Shown here piece after piece: positions 1 through 8,849 of a stretch of DNA of 32,430 bases. Numbering within the stretch: the first letter of the stretch is position 1; each line of letters opens with the position of its first letter. The translations under genes and the position numbers were made by a program. Below the pieces are notes generated by a model that ran no database searches, was not told the origin of the DNA, and saw nothing but the letters and a program-made list of their open reading frames with translations. Source of the stretch: GWB2-37-7 sp049684915 (GTDB taxonomy: Bacteria; Bacillota; Clostridia; Lutisporales; Lutisporaceae). The stretch covers positions 1 through 32,430 of the forward strand of contig JBAVGO010000181.1 in the NCBI GenBank assembly GCA_049684915.1, written 5' to 3'.

Positions 1-2032
1 GAATTATACAGGTATCTACCATTGGATGCCCAATATTTCCTACAGCTCTCTGTGCTTGTTCTTTATTGTCTTTCTGAGCTTCTATCCAATGCCTTTCCTT
101 AATAAAAGGATAAACTGGTAGTCTTTCTTTCTTATATTGATGAGATTGATACATTCTATCCCATTCAACTTCAGCACCTTTGACATACAAATTGCACAAT
201 TCATTTAGTTTGTTTTTATATTCTTGCTGACTATGAGAACATAATATTTCACTCATAATATCTTTTGCTTCATAATCCAATGTTCTTTTCTCGTCATTGG
301 TAATCTCACCAATTGTCTTTTTTTGCTTTGAAGCTGATACGATTTTATGTTCACAAAAATATATATCTTTGACGGACATATATGGTATCTCGCTATGTTT
401 TATCTCTTTTATCTTTTCTTTCAATTCTTCAATACTATCTACTATAAGTGCTATTCTAATGTTATAATGACCTCTTCCTGTATTGGCTGTATAGCAAGTG
501 TTTTCAATATCAATATGGCTGTTTTTTTCAAACAGTTCATCATACAAATCTATAAGCTTTCCAAATGAAGCTCTGCTTTTAGCTGATATAGTAAACAGAC
601 TAGGTGCTTTAACAGAAGCTTTTTCATTATTTTTTTTATCTGTAGGGATATATTCTTCTAGTACTAGATGGCAGTTTGTTCCACTTAAGCCGAAGGAGCT
701 TATCCCACACCTTCTCGGTGTTCCACTACTGCCCCACATACGCAGCCTATCATTAACATAAACTGGAGAGTCCTCAAATCCTATTTTTTTGTTTGGACTC
801 TGAAAATTTAAAGTAGGAGGAAGTTCACCTGTTTTTATTGCCATGACTGCTTTGATAAATGACACTATTCCTGAAGCATTGTCAAGATGTCCCACATTTG
901 TCTTTACTGAGGTAACAGCACAAAACTGCTTCCTGTCTGTATAGTGCTCAAATGCTCTTTGGATTCCAGCTATTTCAATAGGATCACCAAGTTTTGTCCC
1001 TGTTCCGTGAGCCTCTATGTATTCAATCGTCTGTGGATCAATGCTCGCATCCTTCCAAGCTCTCACTATGACATCCTCTTGTGCTTCCATGTTTGGAGCA
1101 GTTATACCAACGGAGCTTCCGTCCTGGTTTACAGCACTGCCTTTTATAATCGCATAGATAGAGTCTCCAGCTTCAATAGCCTTGCTTAAAGGTTTTAGAA
1201 TAACAGCTCCAACTCCTTCTCCCAAGCCTGTGCCATCTGAACTGTCATCAAATGTCCTTGCTCTTTCCTTTGAAGACAGAATACCAATATTCCCCTCTGT
1301 GCTTTTATACCCTGCCGGAACAATATGAACCTTTACTCCCCCTGCAATAGCCATACTGCAATCTCCGCTCCTTATTGCCTGACAGGCGGTATGTACTGCT
1401 ACAAGAGCGGATGAACATGCAGTGTCAATTGTTATGCTTGGACCCTTCAAATCGAGTATATACGATATTCGACTTCCTATAATTGATCGTATATTGCCAG
1501 TAACCGCTGACTCTTCCATTACGTTTGATACCATTCTGCAATATCGCTTGTAATCCTCGCCAAAGTCATTGCTATGTCCTACATATACTCCCGTCCTACT
1601 TCCTGCAAGCTTTTTCCCTCCATAACCTGCATCCTCTATAGCTTCAGAAATAACTTCCAAAAGCAGTCTTTGACAGGGATCCATTAAATTTGCTTCTTTG
1701 GGGGAAATATTGAACATAGCACAATCAAAATAATCTATATGCTCTAAAAAACCTGCCTTGAAATAGTTAAAATCCTCTTTATTTATACCCATTCGGCTCA
1801 CTGAATTTATATAATTTTCACTATCCTTTTTCCTATACTCTGGAAGCTCCCTGATATATTCAGTTCCAGACTTCAGTCCGTCCCAAAAATCCTCAATATT
1901 ATCAGCAGAGCCGAACCTTCCTGACATGCCTATTACCGCTATATCTCTTGATGAAATGCTGTCAAGACGGTATTCCAGTTTTGTCTTTTTGTTACTTTCA
2001 TCTTTTATATTTATATCGAATAGCTTTTCCAC
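1..2032 (-). CDS. trans-AT type polyketide synthase, N-terminal part (KS - linker - probable DH), runs off the left edge
   Basis: This is the 5' part (about 677 codons) of a modular PKS; the rest lies beyond base 1. I chose the GTG at 2032 because GGGAGG lies 6 bases upstream and no in-frame ATG fits better. Residues about 28-460 form a ketosynthase with a complete triad: Cys206 in DTACSSAL, His342 in EAHGTGT and His382 in KTNVGHLD. It therefore looks able to condense. A linker of about 130 residues follows, ending in LPVYPFIKERHWIE, the motif that normally closes a KS-AT linker. No AT domain comes next. Instead GHPMVD appears near the window edge, resembling the HPLL-type start of a dehydratase domain. 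A KS module lacking AT next to a free AT gene is the hallmark of trans-AT PKS. The gene starts 27 bp after the AT stop, so they are probably co-transcribed. The KS probably extends the peptide made by the two NRPSs. The DH call rests on a few residues only. Confidence 0.92.
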   Translation of the reverse strand, partial: MEKLFDINIKDESNKKTKLEYRLDSISSRDIAVIGMSGRFGSADNIEDFWDGLKSGTEYIRELPEYRKKDSENYINSVSRMGINKEDFNYFKAGFLEHIDYFDCAMFNISPKEANLMDPCQRLLLEVISEAIEDAGYGGKKLAGSRTGVYVGHSNDFGEDYKRYCRMVSNVMEESAVTGNIRSIIGSRISYILDLKGPSITIDTACSSALVAVHTACQAIRSGDCSMAIAGGVKVHIVPAGYKSTEGNIGILSSKERARTFDDSSDGTGLGEGVGAVILKPLSKAIEAGDSIYAIIKGSAVNQDGSSVGITAPNMEAQEDVIVRAWKDASIDPQTIEYIEAHGTGTKLGDPIEIAGIQRAFEHYTDRKQFCAVTSVKTNVGHLDNASGIVSFIKAVMAIKTGELPPTLNFQSPNKKIGFEDSPVYVNDRLRMWGSSGTPRRCGISSFGLSGTNCHLVLEEYIPTDKKNNEKASVKAPSLFTISAKSRASFGKLIDLYDELFEKNSHIDIENTCYTANTGRGHYNIRIALIVDSIEELKEKIKEIKHSEIPYMSVKDIYFCEHKIVSASKQKKTIGEITNDEKRTLDYEAKDIMSEILCSHSQQEYKNKLNELCNLYVKGAEVEWDRMYQSHQYKKERLPVYPFIKERHWIEAQKDNKEQAQRAVGNIGHPMVDTCII

Positions 2033-2059
2033 ATTTAGCCTCCCAGATAATTATCATAA

Positions 2060-3313
2060 TTAGATAGGCAAATTCATATCCTCAAATAAACTTTTTAAGC
2101 CTGTTTCTCTCCAAATTTGGTTATATCGTTCAACCTGCTCTTGAAGCTTTGTTTGTTTAGTGGAAAATACTGATTTAAGCATAAGTAGAGCTTCTTTCAT
2201 CTGCTCAACTGATGCTTTACAATCAGTTTTCTCCAATTCCTCATGCATTGCTTGTATTTTTTTGTATGGATTAGTTACACCGTTTATATATTCCTCATTG
2301 TTCCAATTATTGTTTTTTGTACAAACTGCAATTGCCATGCACCTTGATATGAGTCTGAGGTTTGTTTCTTTTTCATCCTTTGGAAAAAGTACCGCCAAAG
2401 CACTTACATCTTCCGTCTTATCATATGAAAATGCATTAATTAAAGCTGTAGTTTTTTTCATCAGGTTCTTCAATACATTATGAGGGCCTAGCTCAATAGC
2501 AATTTCAACCTTCTGATCCTCTAAATATCTCATTATCTCATACCATTTAATAGGCATTACGACTTGCATCGCCAAACTTTCTATAAGCATTTCCGGACTA
2601 GTGTATGGCAATGCATTAACATTTGATATAACAGGATAATTGAAGCTATTGTATTTATACTGTTTCAACTCTTCTCTAAATCGATCTGCCGCAGGCTGCA
2701 TTAATGGACTATGAAACGGTGTTTTTACCTTTATAGGGATAACTACTGCACCAGATATGATAAGCCTTTCACTAACCTCTTTTACAGCAGTACTATGACC
2801 CGAAATTACTGTCTGATCTGGAGAGTTATAGTTTGAAACAACAACAATATGTGAATCGTTTGAGAATTTTTTGCATTCTTCCTCAATAGTTTCTCTATTA
2901 ATACCACTTACAGCTGCCATAGAACCTATTCCATCTGGAACCGCTTCTTTCATGAATATTCCTCGTTTTCGTACAATCCGCAATGCATCCTCAAATTTGA
3001 TAACACCTGCACATGTCAAAGCCGATATCTCACCAAGACTATGTCCTGCCATATATGTAGGTTTAATGTCAAATTCCGTACTAAAAACATTAAAAGCAGC
3101 TACGCTCATTGTTAATAACGCAGGCTGTGCATTTTCTGTTTTGGTTAGCTCCTCTATATTGCCTTCAAAGCAGAGGTTTTTTAGATTAAATCCCAACACT
3201 TCATTTGCTAGGTCAAAAATTTCCTGTGCTTTTTGAAAGTTTTTATACAGGTCTTTTCCCATACCTATATATTGAGATCCCTGTCCTGGATATAAAAACG
3301 CAACCTTTTTCAT
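2060..3313 (-). CDS. discrete (trans-acting) malonyl-CoA acyltransferase with C-terminal extension
   Basis: This 417-residue free-standing acyltransferase resembles FabD. It should load malonyl units onto ACP domains of the AT-less PKS encoded just downstream. Residues about 3-290 are the AT fold: GQGSQ at 10-14, the nucleophile Ser92 in GHSLGE, Arg117 in RKRGIFMKEA (the position that binds the malonyl carboxylate in the family), and His201 in TPFHSPLM. The Phe-His-Ser pattern favours malonyl over methylmalonyl; this is inference from family rules. Residues about 295-417 form a hydrophilic, helix-rich extension that ordinary FabD (about 310 aa) lacks. Its role is unknown; it may help dock the PKS. 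The ATG follows the NRPS-2 stop codon directly, and its ribosome site (GAAAGGATG) lies inside the end of NRPS-2, so translation is probably coupled. Confidence 0.93.
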   Translation of the reverse strand: MKKVAFLYPGQGSQYIGMGKDLYKNFQKAQEIFDLANEVLGFNLKNLCFEGNIEELTKTENAQPALLTMSVAAFNVFSTEFDIKPTYMAGHSLGEISALTCAGVIKFEDALRIVRKRGIFMKEAVPDGIGSMAAVSGINRETIEEECKKFSNDSHIVVVSNYNSPDQTVISGHSTAVKEVSERLIISGAVVIPIKVKTPFHSPLMQPAADRFREELKQYKYNSFNYPVISNVNALPYTSPEMLIESLAMQVVMPIKWYEIMRYLEDQKVEIAIELGPHNVLKNLMKKTTALINAFSYDKTEDVSALAVLFPKDEKETNLRLISRCMAIAVCTKNNNWNNEEYINGVTNPYKKIQAMHEELEKTDCKASVEQMKEALLMLKSVFSTKQTKLQEQVERYNQIWRETGLKSLFEDMNLPI

Positions 3314-6300
3314 TTATAACATCCTTTCAACTATAGCTTCTAAAGCTTGTAAATAATAATGAACAAGCTCATTCATTTTTTCCTTTCGGATAAGCCTAGT
3401 ATTATATTCAAAAGTAAAATTAATTGTATCTGTATTTTCATATACCTTAACGATAATATCAAAAATGCTTGTGTCCTTTATCAGCTCCCCACGATAATTA
3501 TATAAGTACTGAAGTAATACCTCTGTCGGTTCCTTATTTATCTGGATATCCTTTAAATGCTGAAGCAGAAACGTATCAATCATCTTGAAATTATCCTGCT
3601 TTTGCTTTGTTAATTGAACTAAATCCCCTATACTCTGTATGTTTTCAAGCTCAAAATTTAGTGGCAGTAAGCTTTCACAGTCATTAACAACTACATTTAC
3701 TGGCACAGCTTGTCTACCAGACAACTCATACATAACATACACAAAAGCACCTAGCAAGATGTCACTTATGCTTACACTGCATTTATTTTTTATTTCAATA
3801 AATTGTTTATATGTATAAAAATCAAGACTTAGATGAATAACATCTCCACTATCCTCATGCTGTTCCTTGAAATACTCTGTGGGAAGCTTGAGCATTTTTA
3901 GCTTTATATTTCTAGCTCTACCATCATCCTTAGTCTCAATCACTTTTGACAGCTTTGATATGGATGGATGAGCAAAAACATCTGTTATTTTTACTTTTCC
4001 TGGATATTGCTTTTCTAGTTCCCCATGCATTTTAATTAAAAGAAATGAATTTCCTCCCAAATCAAAAAAGTTATCATGGATACCAATCAGCTCCCGTTTT
4101 AATATATCCTTCCATATACTTACTAACACTGCTTCTACTTCAGTTTCTGCTGCTTTATATTCTGTTGCAAGTATGGGTCTTGTGCCATTTCTATCTGGCA
4201 ACGCATTTCTATCAAGCTTCTCATTTAGCGTCCTTGGAAGCTTCTCCATAAATACATAAGCTTCAGGTACCATATAATCAGGTAGACTTTTTGCAAGGCT
4301 TTCTCTTAATTCGGTTACAGCGATTTCACTAGCTGCTGTGTAATACGCTACAAGATATTTGTTGCCGTTTGGTTCTGATTTGTCAACTATTACTGCTTCA
4401 CTTATCTCTGGATAGTCTCTTAGTAAAGTTTCTATTTCACCTAGTTCAATTCTATGTCCCCTAATTTTTACTTGGTTATCCAATCTCCCAATGTACTCAA
4501 GCCTTCCATCGGGTAGAAACCTGGCAATATCTCCGGTTTTATACATTTTTTCATTCTTATAGAACGGATCCTGAACAAACTTTTCTTCTGTAAGCTCCAT
4601 CAGATTCAAATAACCTCTTGCTACTCCGTCCCCTGCTATGCATAGTTCCCCAGCAATACCTATTGGTTTTAGGTTATTTCCCTTGTCGGTAATATAGATC
4701 CTAGTATTTGCTATGGGTCTGCCTATATCAATTCTTTCTGTGTTTGTCTGTTCACCAAATGTAGACCAAACTGTTGTCTCTGTTGGACCATACATGTTGT
4801 ATATCTTCGCAGCAGTTAGTTTTTTTAGCTCAGTTAAAAGGTTTTGAGGAAATGCTTCTCCTCCTATCATTATCTCCTTCAGTCCGTTAAACGCCGATGA
4901 ATTATGTTCGCTGCTAATCATTAGCTGCATTCTTGAAGGTGTTGTTTGTAATATTTCGACTTTATTCTCTTCTATCACAGCAGCCAAGAGCTTTGAATCC
5001 AGTTGCTGCAATTCGTCTGCTATTACTACCTTTAATCCCTTAGAAAGAGGCATAAGTGTCTCAAGCATAAAAATATCAAAGGATATTGTTGTCAAAGCCA
5101 ATATTGCCTTTCCTTGTTTAAAATCTATGCTTTTTGACATACTGCAAATAAAATTAACAACCGATCTATGCTCTATCAGAATGCCTTTTGGTCTACCTGT
5201 AGAACCAGAGGTATAAATTATATAGGCTAAGTTCTCAGGCTCGCATACTCTTTGCAGGTTTGACAAATCTCTTTCTTTGTATATTTCCTTATTTCCAATG
5301 TCTATAATATCCCCATTGAAGTTAAGCTGGCGCACAAGATTATCCTGTGTCAGCAGTACATCTGTACGACTATCATCAAGCATATATTGTATTCTATCCA
5401 AGGGATATTCAGGATCAATAGGTATGTACGCCCCTCCAGCCTTGAGTACCGCCAAAATGCCAATTATCATCTCAAAAGAACGTCGTGTCATTATACCTAC
5501 TATTTTTTCACAGCCTACACCTTTTTGTCTTATAAGCCTGGCAAGTTGATTCGCTTTCTCATTTAGCTCCTTATATGTCAGGCTTTCACCCCTATATATT
5601 AAAGCGATATTTTGGGGAGTTTCCCTTACTTGGCTTTCAAAAAGCTCATGGACTAAACTATTCTTAGAATAATCCAATTTTGTATTGTTGAATTCATAAA
5701 CTAACTGTCTCTGTTCTTGTTCAGTCAGTATGTTTATATCCGACAGCTTCTGATTTTTATCTTCTATTAGTTGTTCTAATATCTTCATATAGCGAAGAAC
5801 CATCCTACTAATAGTATCTTTGTTAAATAATTTAGTGCTGTACTCAAAGACTAGCTTGATTTCTTCTCTTGTTTCTACTGCATTTAACGATATATCAAGC
5901 TTAGATATTTTTTTATCAAATTCATATGACGAGAAGCTTATAGAATCAACTTCAAGCTCTTCATCATCCATGTTTTGCAGTGAAAACATCGTGTCAAATA
6001 TTGGATTACGACTTAAATTCCTTCTTATATTGAGCTTTTCAACCAATTCTTCAAAGGGGTAATCCTGATTTTCATATGCTTTTATAGCATTTTTCTTTAC
6101 TTCTGATAGGAATGCCTCTATAGTTATGTTATTTCTGGGATAATTACGCATTACCAGTGTATTTACAAACATCCCTATTAAATTTTCAGTATCTGTATGC
6201 TGTCTTCCAGCAATGGGACTCCCAACAATAATGTCCTCCTGCTCTGTGTATTTATATAACAGGATGTTATACGCAGCAAGCATTAACATATATACAGTAG

Positions 6301-8803
6301 CCCCGACACCTTCTGCTGCTCTTTTGATTTTTAAGGTCATCTCGGTATCTATTGTAGCTCTTATTGCATCCCCCTCATAATTTTGTATAAAAGACCTTGG
6401 GTAATCCGTCTGAAGGTTAAGCAATGGAATTTGTTCCCCAAGGCTGCCCCTAGTTAAATGCTCAAGCCAATATTCTTCCTGTTTTTTCATTACATCAGAT
6501 TTTAGTGTTTTATTCTGCCATACAGAATAATCCTTGTATTGTATGTTTAGCTCAGGAAGTCGTTCTCCCTTGTAAAGACTGACGAGTTCCTTAAAAAATA
6601 CTCTCAAAGACATACCATCAGATATAATATGATGTATATCAAACAATACGATATGCTTTTCCTCAGATAACCTTAAAATACACGCCCTTAGTAGTGGGGC
6701 TTTACTTAAATCAAAATGGCTGATAAAGCTTCTTATCTTCTCCTCCAAAAATTCTTCTTTAGTTTCTAAATAAGCTATGTCAAGTGTTACTTCAGGATTG
6801 ATAATCTGTACAACTCTCTCACCTATCAAGCTAAAGGAAGTTCTTAAGACTTCATGTCTATTTATAATTGACTCAAAGGCACCTTCTAGTCTTTCTATAT
6901 TCAATTTCCCCTCTACAGATAATACTCCTGGCATATTATAGCTTGTACTTTCCAGCTCCAATTGTTGTAATATGAATATCCTCTTTTGTGAGGATGACAA
7001 CTCATAATATTCGCTTTCGTATGCTTTCTCTATTCTGAAGCAGTCATTTCTACCTACCCCCGTCATGTACTCTGTTAAACCTTTTATAGTCGGTGTTTTA
7101 AATATTTCCTTTAAAGGAACCTCAAAATTAAGTTCTTTTTGTATTAGAGCAGATAAAGTGGTTGCTTTTAATGAATGTCCTCCAAGTTTAAAGAAGTTAT
7201 TATTTATTCCTATAGGCTCTACATGCAATATGTCTTGCCATAGCTTTGCCAATTTACATTCCAGTTCATTTCTTGGGGCTTCATACTCTTTTTGACTTAT
7301 ACTTTTTTCCTCTATTTCCATAAGTGCTTTCCGATCCACTTTACCATTGGGGGTAAGCAATAGCTGATCCACTTTGTTACAAAATGAGGGAACCATATAA
7401 TCAGGCAATTCACTAGCAATGTATTTTCTCACAGCTTCGCCGCTCAATCCCTCATCTGAAGTGAAATAAGCACATAAATATTTACTGCCGCTCTCATCTT
7501 CTTTGCATACTACTGCTGCGTCTTTAACATCCCGATGCTTTAAGAGGCAATTCTCTACCTCTTCAATTTCTACTCTGTAGCCTCTTATCTTTATTTGGAA
7601 ATCTTTTCTGCCAAGGTATTCTATCATACCATCTTCATTAAAACGTCCCCAGTCCCCAGTCCTATATATTCTGCCAAGTTCCGCATGATTTTCAAAAGCT
7701 TTATCTGTTTTTTCCTTGTCTCTCCAATATCCTAGAGCTAAGTAATCGCTCGCAACCACTATCTCTCCAGCACTAAATGGTGAAGCAATACGCCCTTTAT
7801 CATTTACAATTAATACTCTTGTATTGCTAACGGGTTCTCCAAGATTTATTCCGTCAAAATCTGTCTCTTCATTTATTATCTGGGATGAATTATATGAGGA
7901 TTCCGATTGCCCATATAAATTTACTAGGCTAGAGTTTTTAAACAGTTTTTTAAATGTAGTAACATCCTGTTCTACGACGCTTTCCCCGCCTAATACAACA
8001 TATCTAAGCTTTAATGGGTCTTCTTCTTCACTAAGCTCATTAACAAAATATCTATATAAGGTGGGTACTGAGTGCCATATGGTAATTCTCTCAGCTTTCA
8101 TCCATCCGTACAATTCACTGATCTTAATTTGTTGTCTTACATTTAGCGGATATAAGGTGGCACCGCTTAGCAATCCACTATATATATCTACCACTGCCGC
8201 ATCATGACTAAAGGCAGAAAAAAGTGTAAGCCTATCAGCTTCTTTGATATCAAGCTTCTCAATATAATTCCTTACAAAGTGATATACATTTTTACTGTTT
8301 TGCATAATACCCTTAGGAGTTCCAGTAGATCCAGAGGTATATAGAATATAAATAAGCTTGTTCTCATCAACTGCTCTTTCTATAGTTTTCTCAGATACTA
8401 CCACTGGACAGTCAATATTTAGTATCCAAATATCTCTTTTGGCTTGTGCTGCCAATTTCTCAGCCAATTCGTTACTAGCATTGTTTGTTATGATTATTTC
8501 TGCATTTGAATGCTCCAACATATATTGCAACCGACTCTCTGGGTAAAAGGGATCAAAAGGAACATATACAGTGTCCGCCTTTAATGCCCCTAACGTCCCT
8601 ACAATCATACCGATTCCATGCTCAAATAATAGAGCAGCTCTAATTCCATTGTTTTCATTATTTTTAAATTGAAGCAATATAGTATTTGCAACAACATTGG
8701 ATAACCTGTCTAATTGGTCATAAGTAAGCTTTATGTCCTTTGTTTTGACAGCAATTTTTTCTGGGTGCTTGTCCACTTGTTCTTGAAAGTGCTTTATAAT
8801 CAC
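3314..8803 (-). CDS. non-ribosomal peptide synthetase NRPS-2 (A-PCP-C-A-PCP-truncated C)
   Basis: The protein has 1829 residues and starts at a GTG preceded by AGGAAGGTGG. Domains: A (about 5-490; YTSGSTGTPKG at 155-165, A10 Lys488), PCP (about 510-582; GGHS, Ser544), C (about 598-1025; HHIISDG at 724-730), A (about 1048-1535; YTSGSTGRPKG at 1197-1207, Lys1529), PCP (about 1550-1622; GGNS, Ser1586), and residues about 1650-1825. The last segment resembles only the C-terminal half of a condensation domain, without the HHxxxDG half. Hand alignment to the GrsA-PheA template gives codes DAVHVGLYNK for the first A (substrate unclear) and DILQMGMVWK for the second, close to the glycine code DILQLGLIWK. 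Because the protein starts with A, it should pair with the C domain ending NRPS-1, which supports the order NRPS-1 to NRPS-2. The peptide would then pass to the KS encoded downstream. There is no thioesterase in the visible part. Confidence 0.95.
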   Translation of the reverse strand: MIIKHFQEQVDKHPEKIAVKTKDIKLTYDQLDRLSNVVANTILLQFKNNENNGIRAALLFEHGIGMIVGTLGALKADTVYVPFDPFYPESRLQYMLEHSNAEIIITNNASNELAEKLAAQAKRDIWILNIDCPVVVSEKTIERAVDENKLIYILYTSGSTGTPKGIMQNSKNVYHFVRNYIEKLDIKEADRLTLFSAFSHDAAVVDIYSGLLSGATLYPLNVRQQIKISELYGWMKAERITIWHSVPTLYRYFVNELSEEEDPLKLRYVVLGGESVVEQDVTTFKKLFKNSSLVNLYGQSESSYNSSQIINEETDFDGINLGEPVSNTRVLIVNDKGRIASPFSAGEIVVASDYLALGYWRDKEKTDKAFENHAELGRIYRTGDWGRFNEDGMIEYLGRKDFQIKIRGYRVEIEEVENCLLKHRDVKDAAVVCKEDESGSKYLCAYFTSDEGLSGEAVRKYIASELPDYMVPSFCNKVDQLLLTPNGKVDRKALMEIEEKSISQKEYEAPRNELECKLAKLWQDILHVEPIGINNNFFKLGGHSLKATTLSALIQKELNFEVPLKEIFKTPTIKGLTEYMTGVGRNDCFRIEKAYESEYYELSSSQKRIFILQQLELESTSYNMPGVLSVEGKLNIERLEGAFESIINRHEVLRTSFSLIGERVVQIINPEVTLDIAYLETKEEFLEEKIRSFISHFDLSKAPLLRACILRLSEEKHIVLFDIHHIISDGMSLRVFFKELVSLYKGERLPELNIQYKDYSVWQNKTLKSDVMKKQEEYWLEHLTRGSLGEQIPLLNLQTDYPRSFIQNYEGDAIRATIDTEMTLKIKRAAEGVGATVYMLMLAAYNILLYKYTEQEDIIVGSPIAGRQHTDTENLIGMFVNTLVMRNYPRNNITIEAFLSEVKKNAIKAYENQDYPFEELVEKLNIRRNLSRNPIFDTMFSLQNMDDEELEVDSISFSSYEFDKKISKLDISLNAVETREEIKLVFEYSTKLFNKDTISRMVLRYMKILEQLIEDKNQKLSDINILTEQEQRQLVYEFNNTKLDYSKNSLVHELFESQVRETPQNIALIYRGESLTYKELNEKANQLARLIRQKGVGCEKIVGIMTRRSFEMIIGILAVLKAGGAYIPIDPEYPLDRIQYMLDDSRTDVLLTQDNLVRQLNFNGDIIDIGNKEIYKERDLSNLQRVCEPENLAYIIYTSGSTGRPKGILIEHRSVVNFICSMSKSIDFKQGKAILALTTISFDIFMLETLMPLSKGLKVVIADELQQLDSKLLAAVIEENKVEILQTTPSRMQLMISSEHNSSAFNGLKEIMIGGEAFPQNLLTELKKLTAAKIYNMYGPTETTVWSTFGEQTNTERIDIGRPIANTRIYITDKGNNLKPIGIAGELCIAGDGVARGYLNLMELTEEKFVQDPFYKNEKMYKTGDIARFLPDGRLEYIGRLDNQVKIRGHRIELGEIETLLRDYPEISEAVIVDKSEPNGNKYLVAYYTAASEIAVTELRESLAKSLPDYMVPEAYVFMEKLPRTLNEKLDRNALPDRNGTRPILATEYKAAETEVEAVLVSIWKDILKRELIGIHDNFFDLGGNSFLLIKMHGELEKQYPGKVKITDVFAHPSISKLSKVIETKDDGRARNIKLKMLKLPTEYFKEQHEDSGDVIHLSLDFYTYKQFIEIKNKCSVSISDILLGAFVYVMYELSGRQAVPVNVVVNDCESLLPLNFELENIQSIGDLVQLTKQKQDNFKMIDTFLLQHLKDIQINKEPTEVLLQYLYNYRGELIKDTSIFDIIVKVYENTDTINFTFEYNTRLIRKEKMNELVHYYLQALEAIVERML

Positions 8804-8849
8804 ACCGCTTTTCCACCTTCCTATTTTTTTGAACGAATTTCATTTTTGT

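Noticed and set aside
347..1189. Plus-strand open frames opposite the PKS gene
   Set aside because: They are antisense to a well-conserved ketosynthase and have no recognisable protein features.
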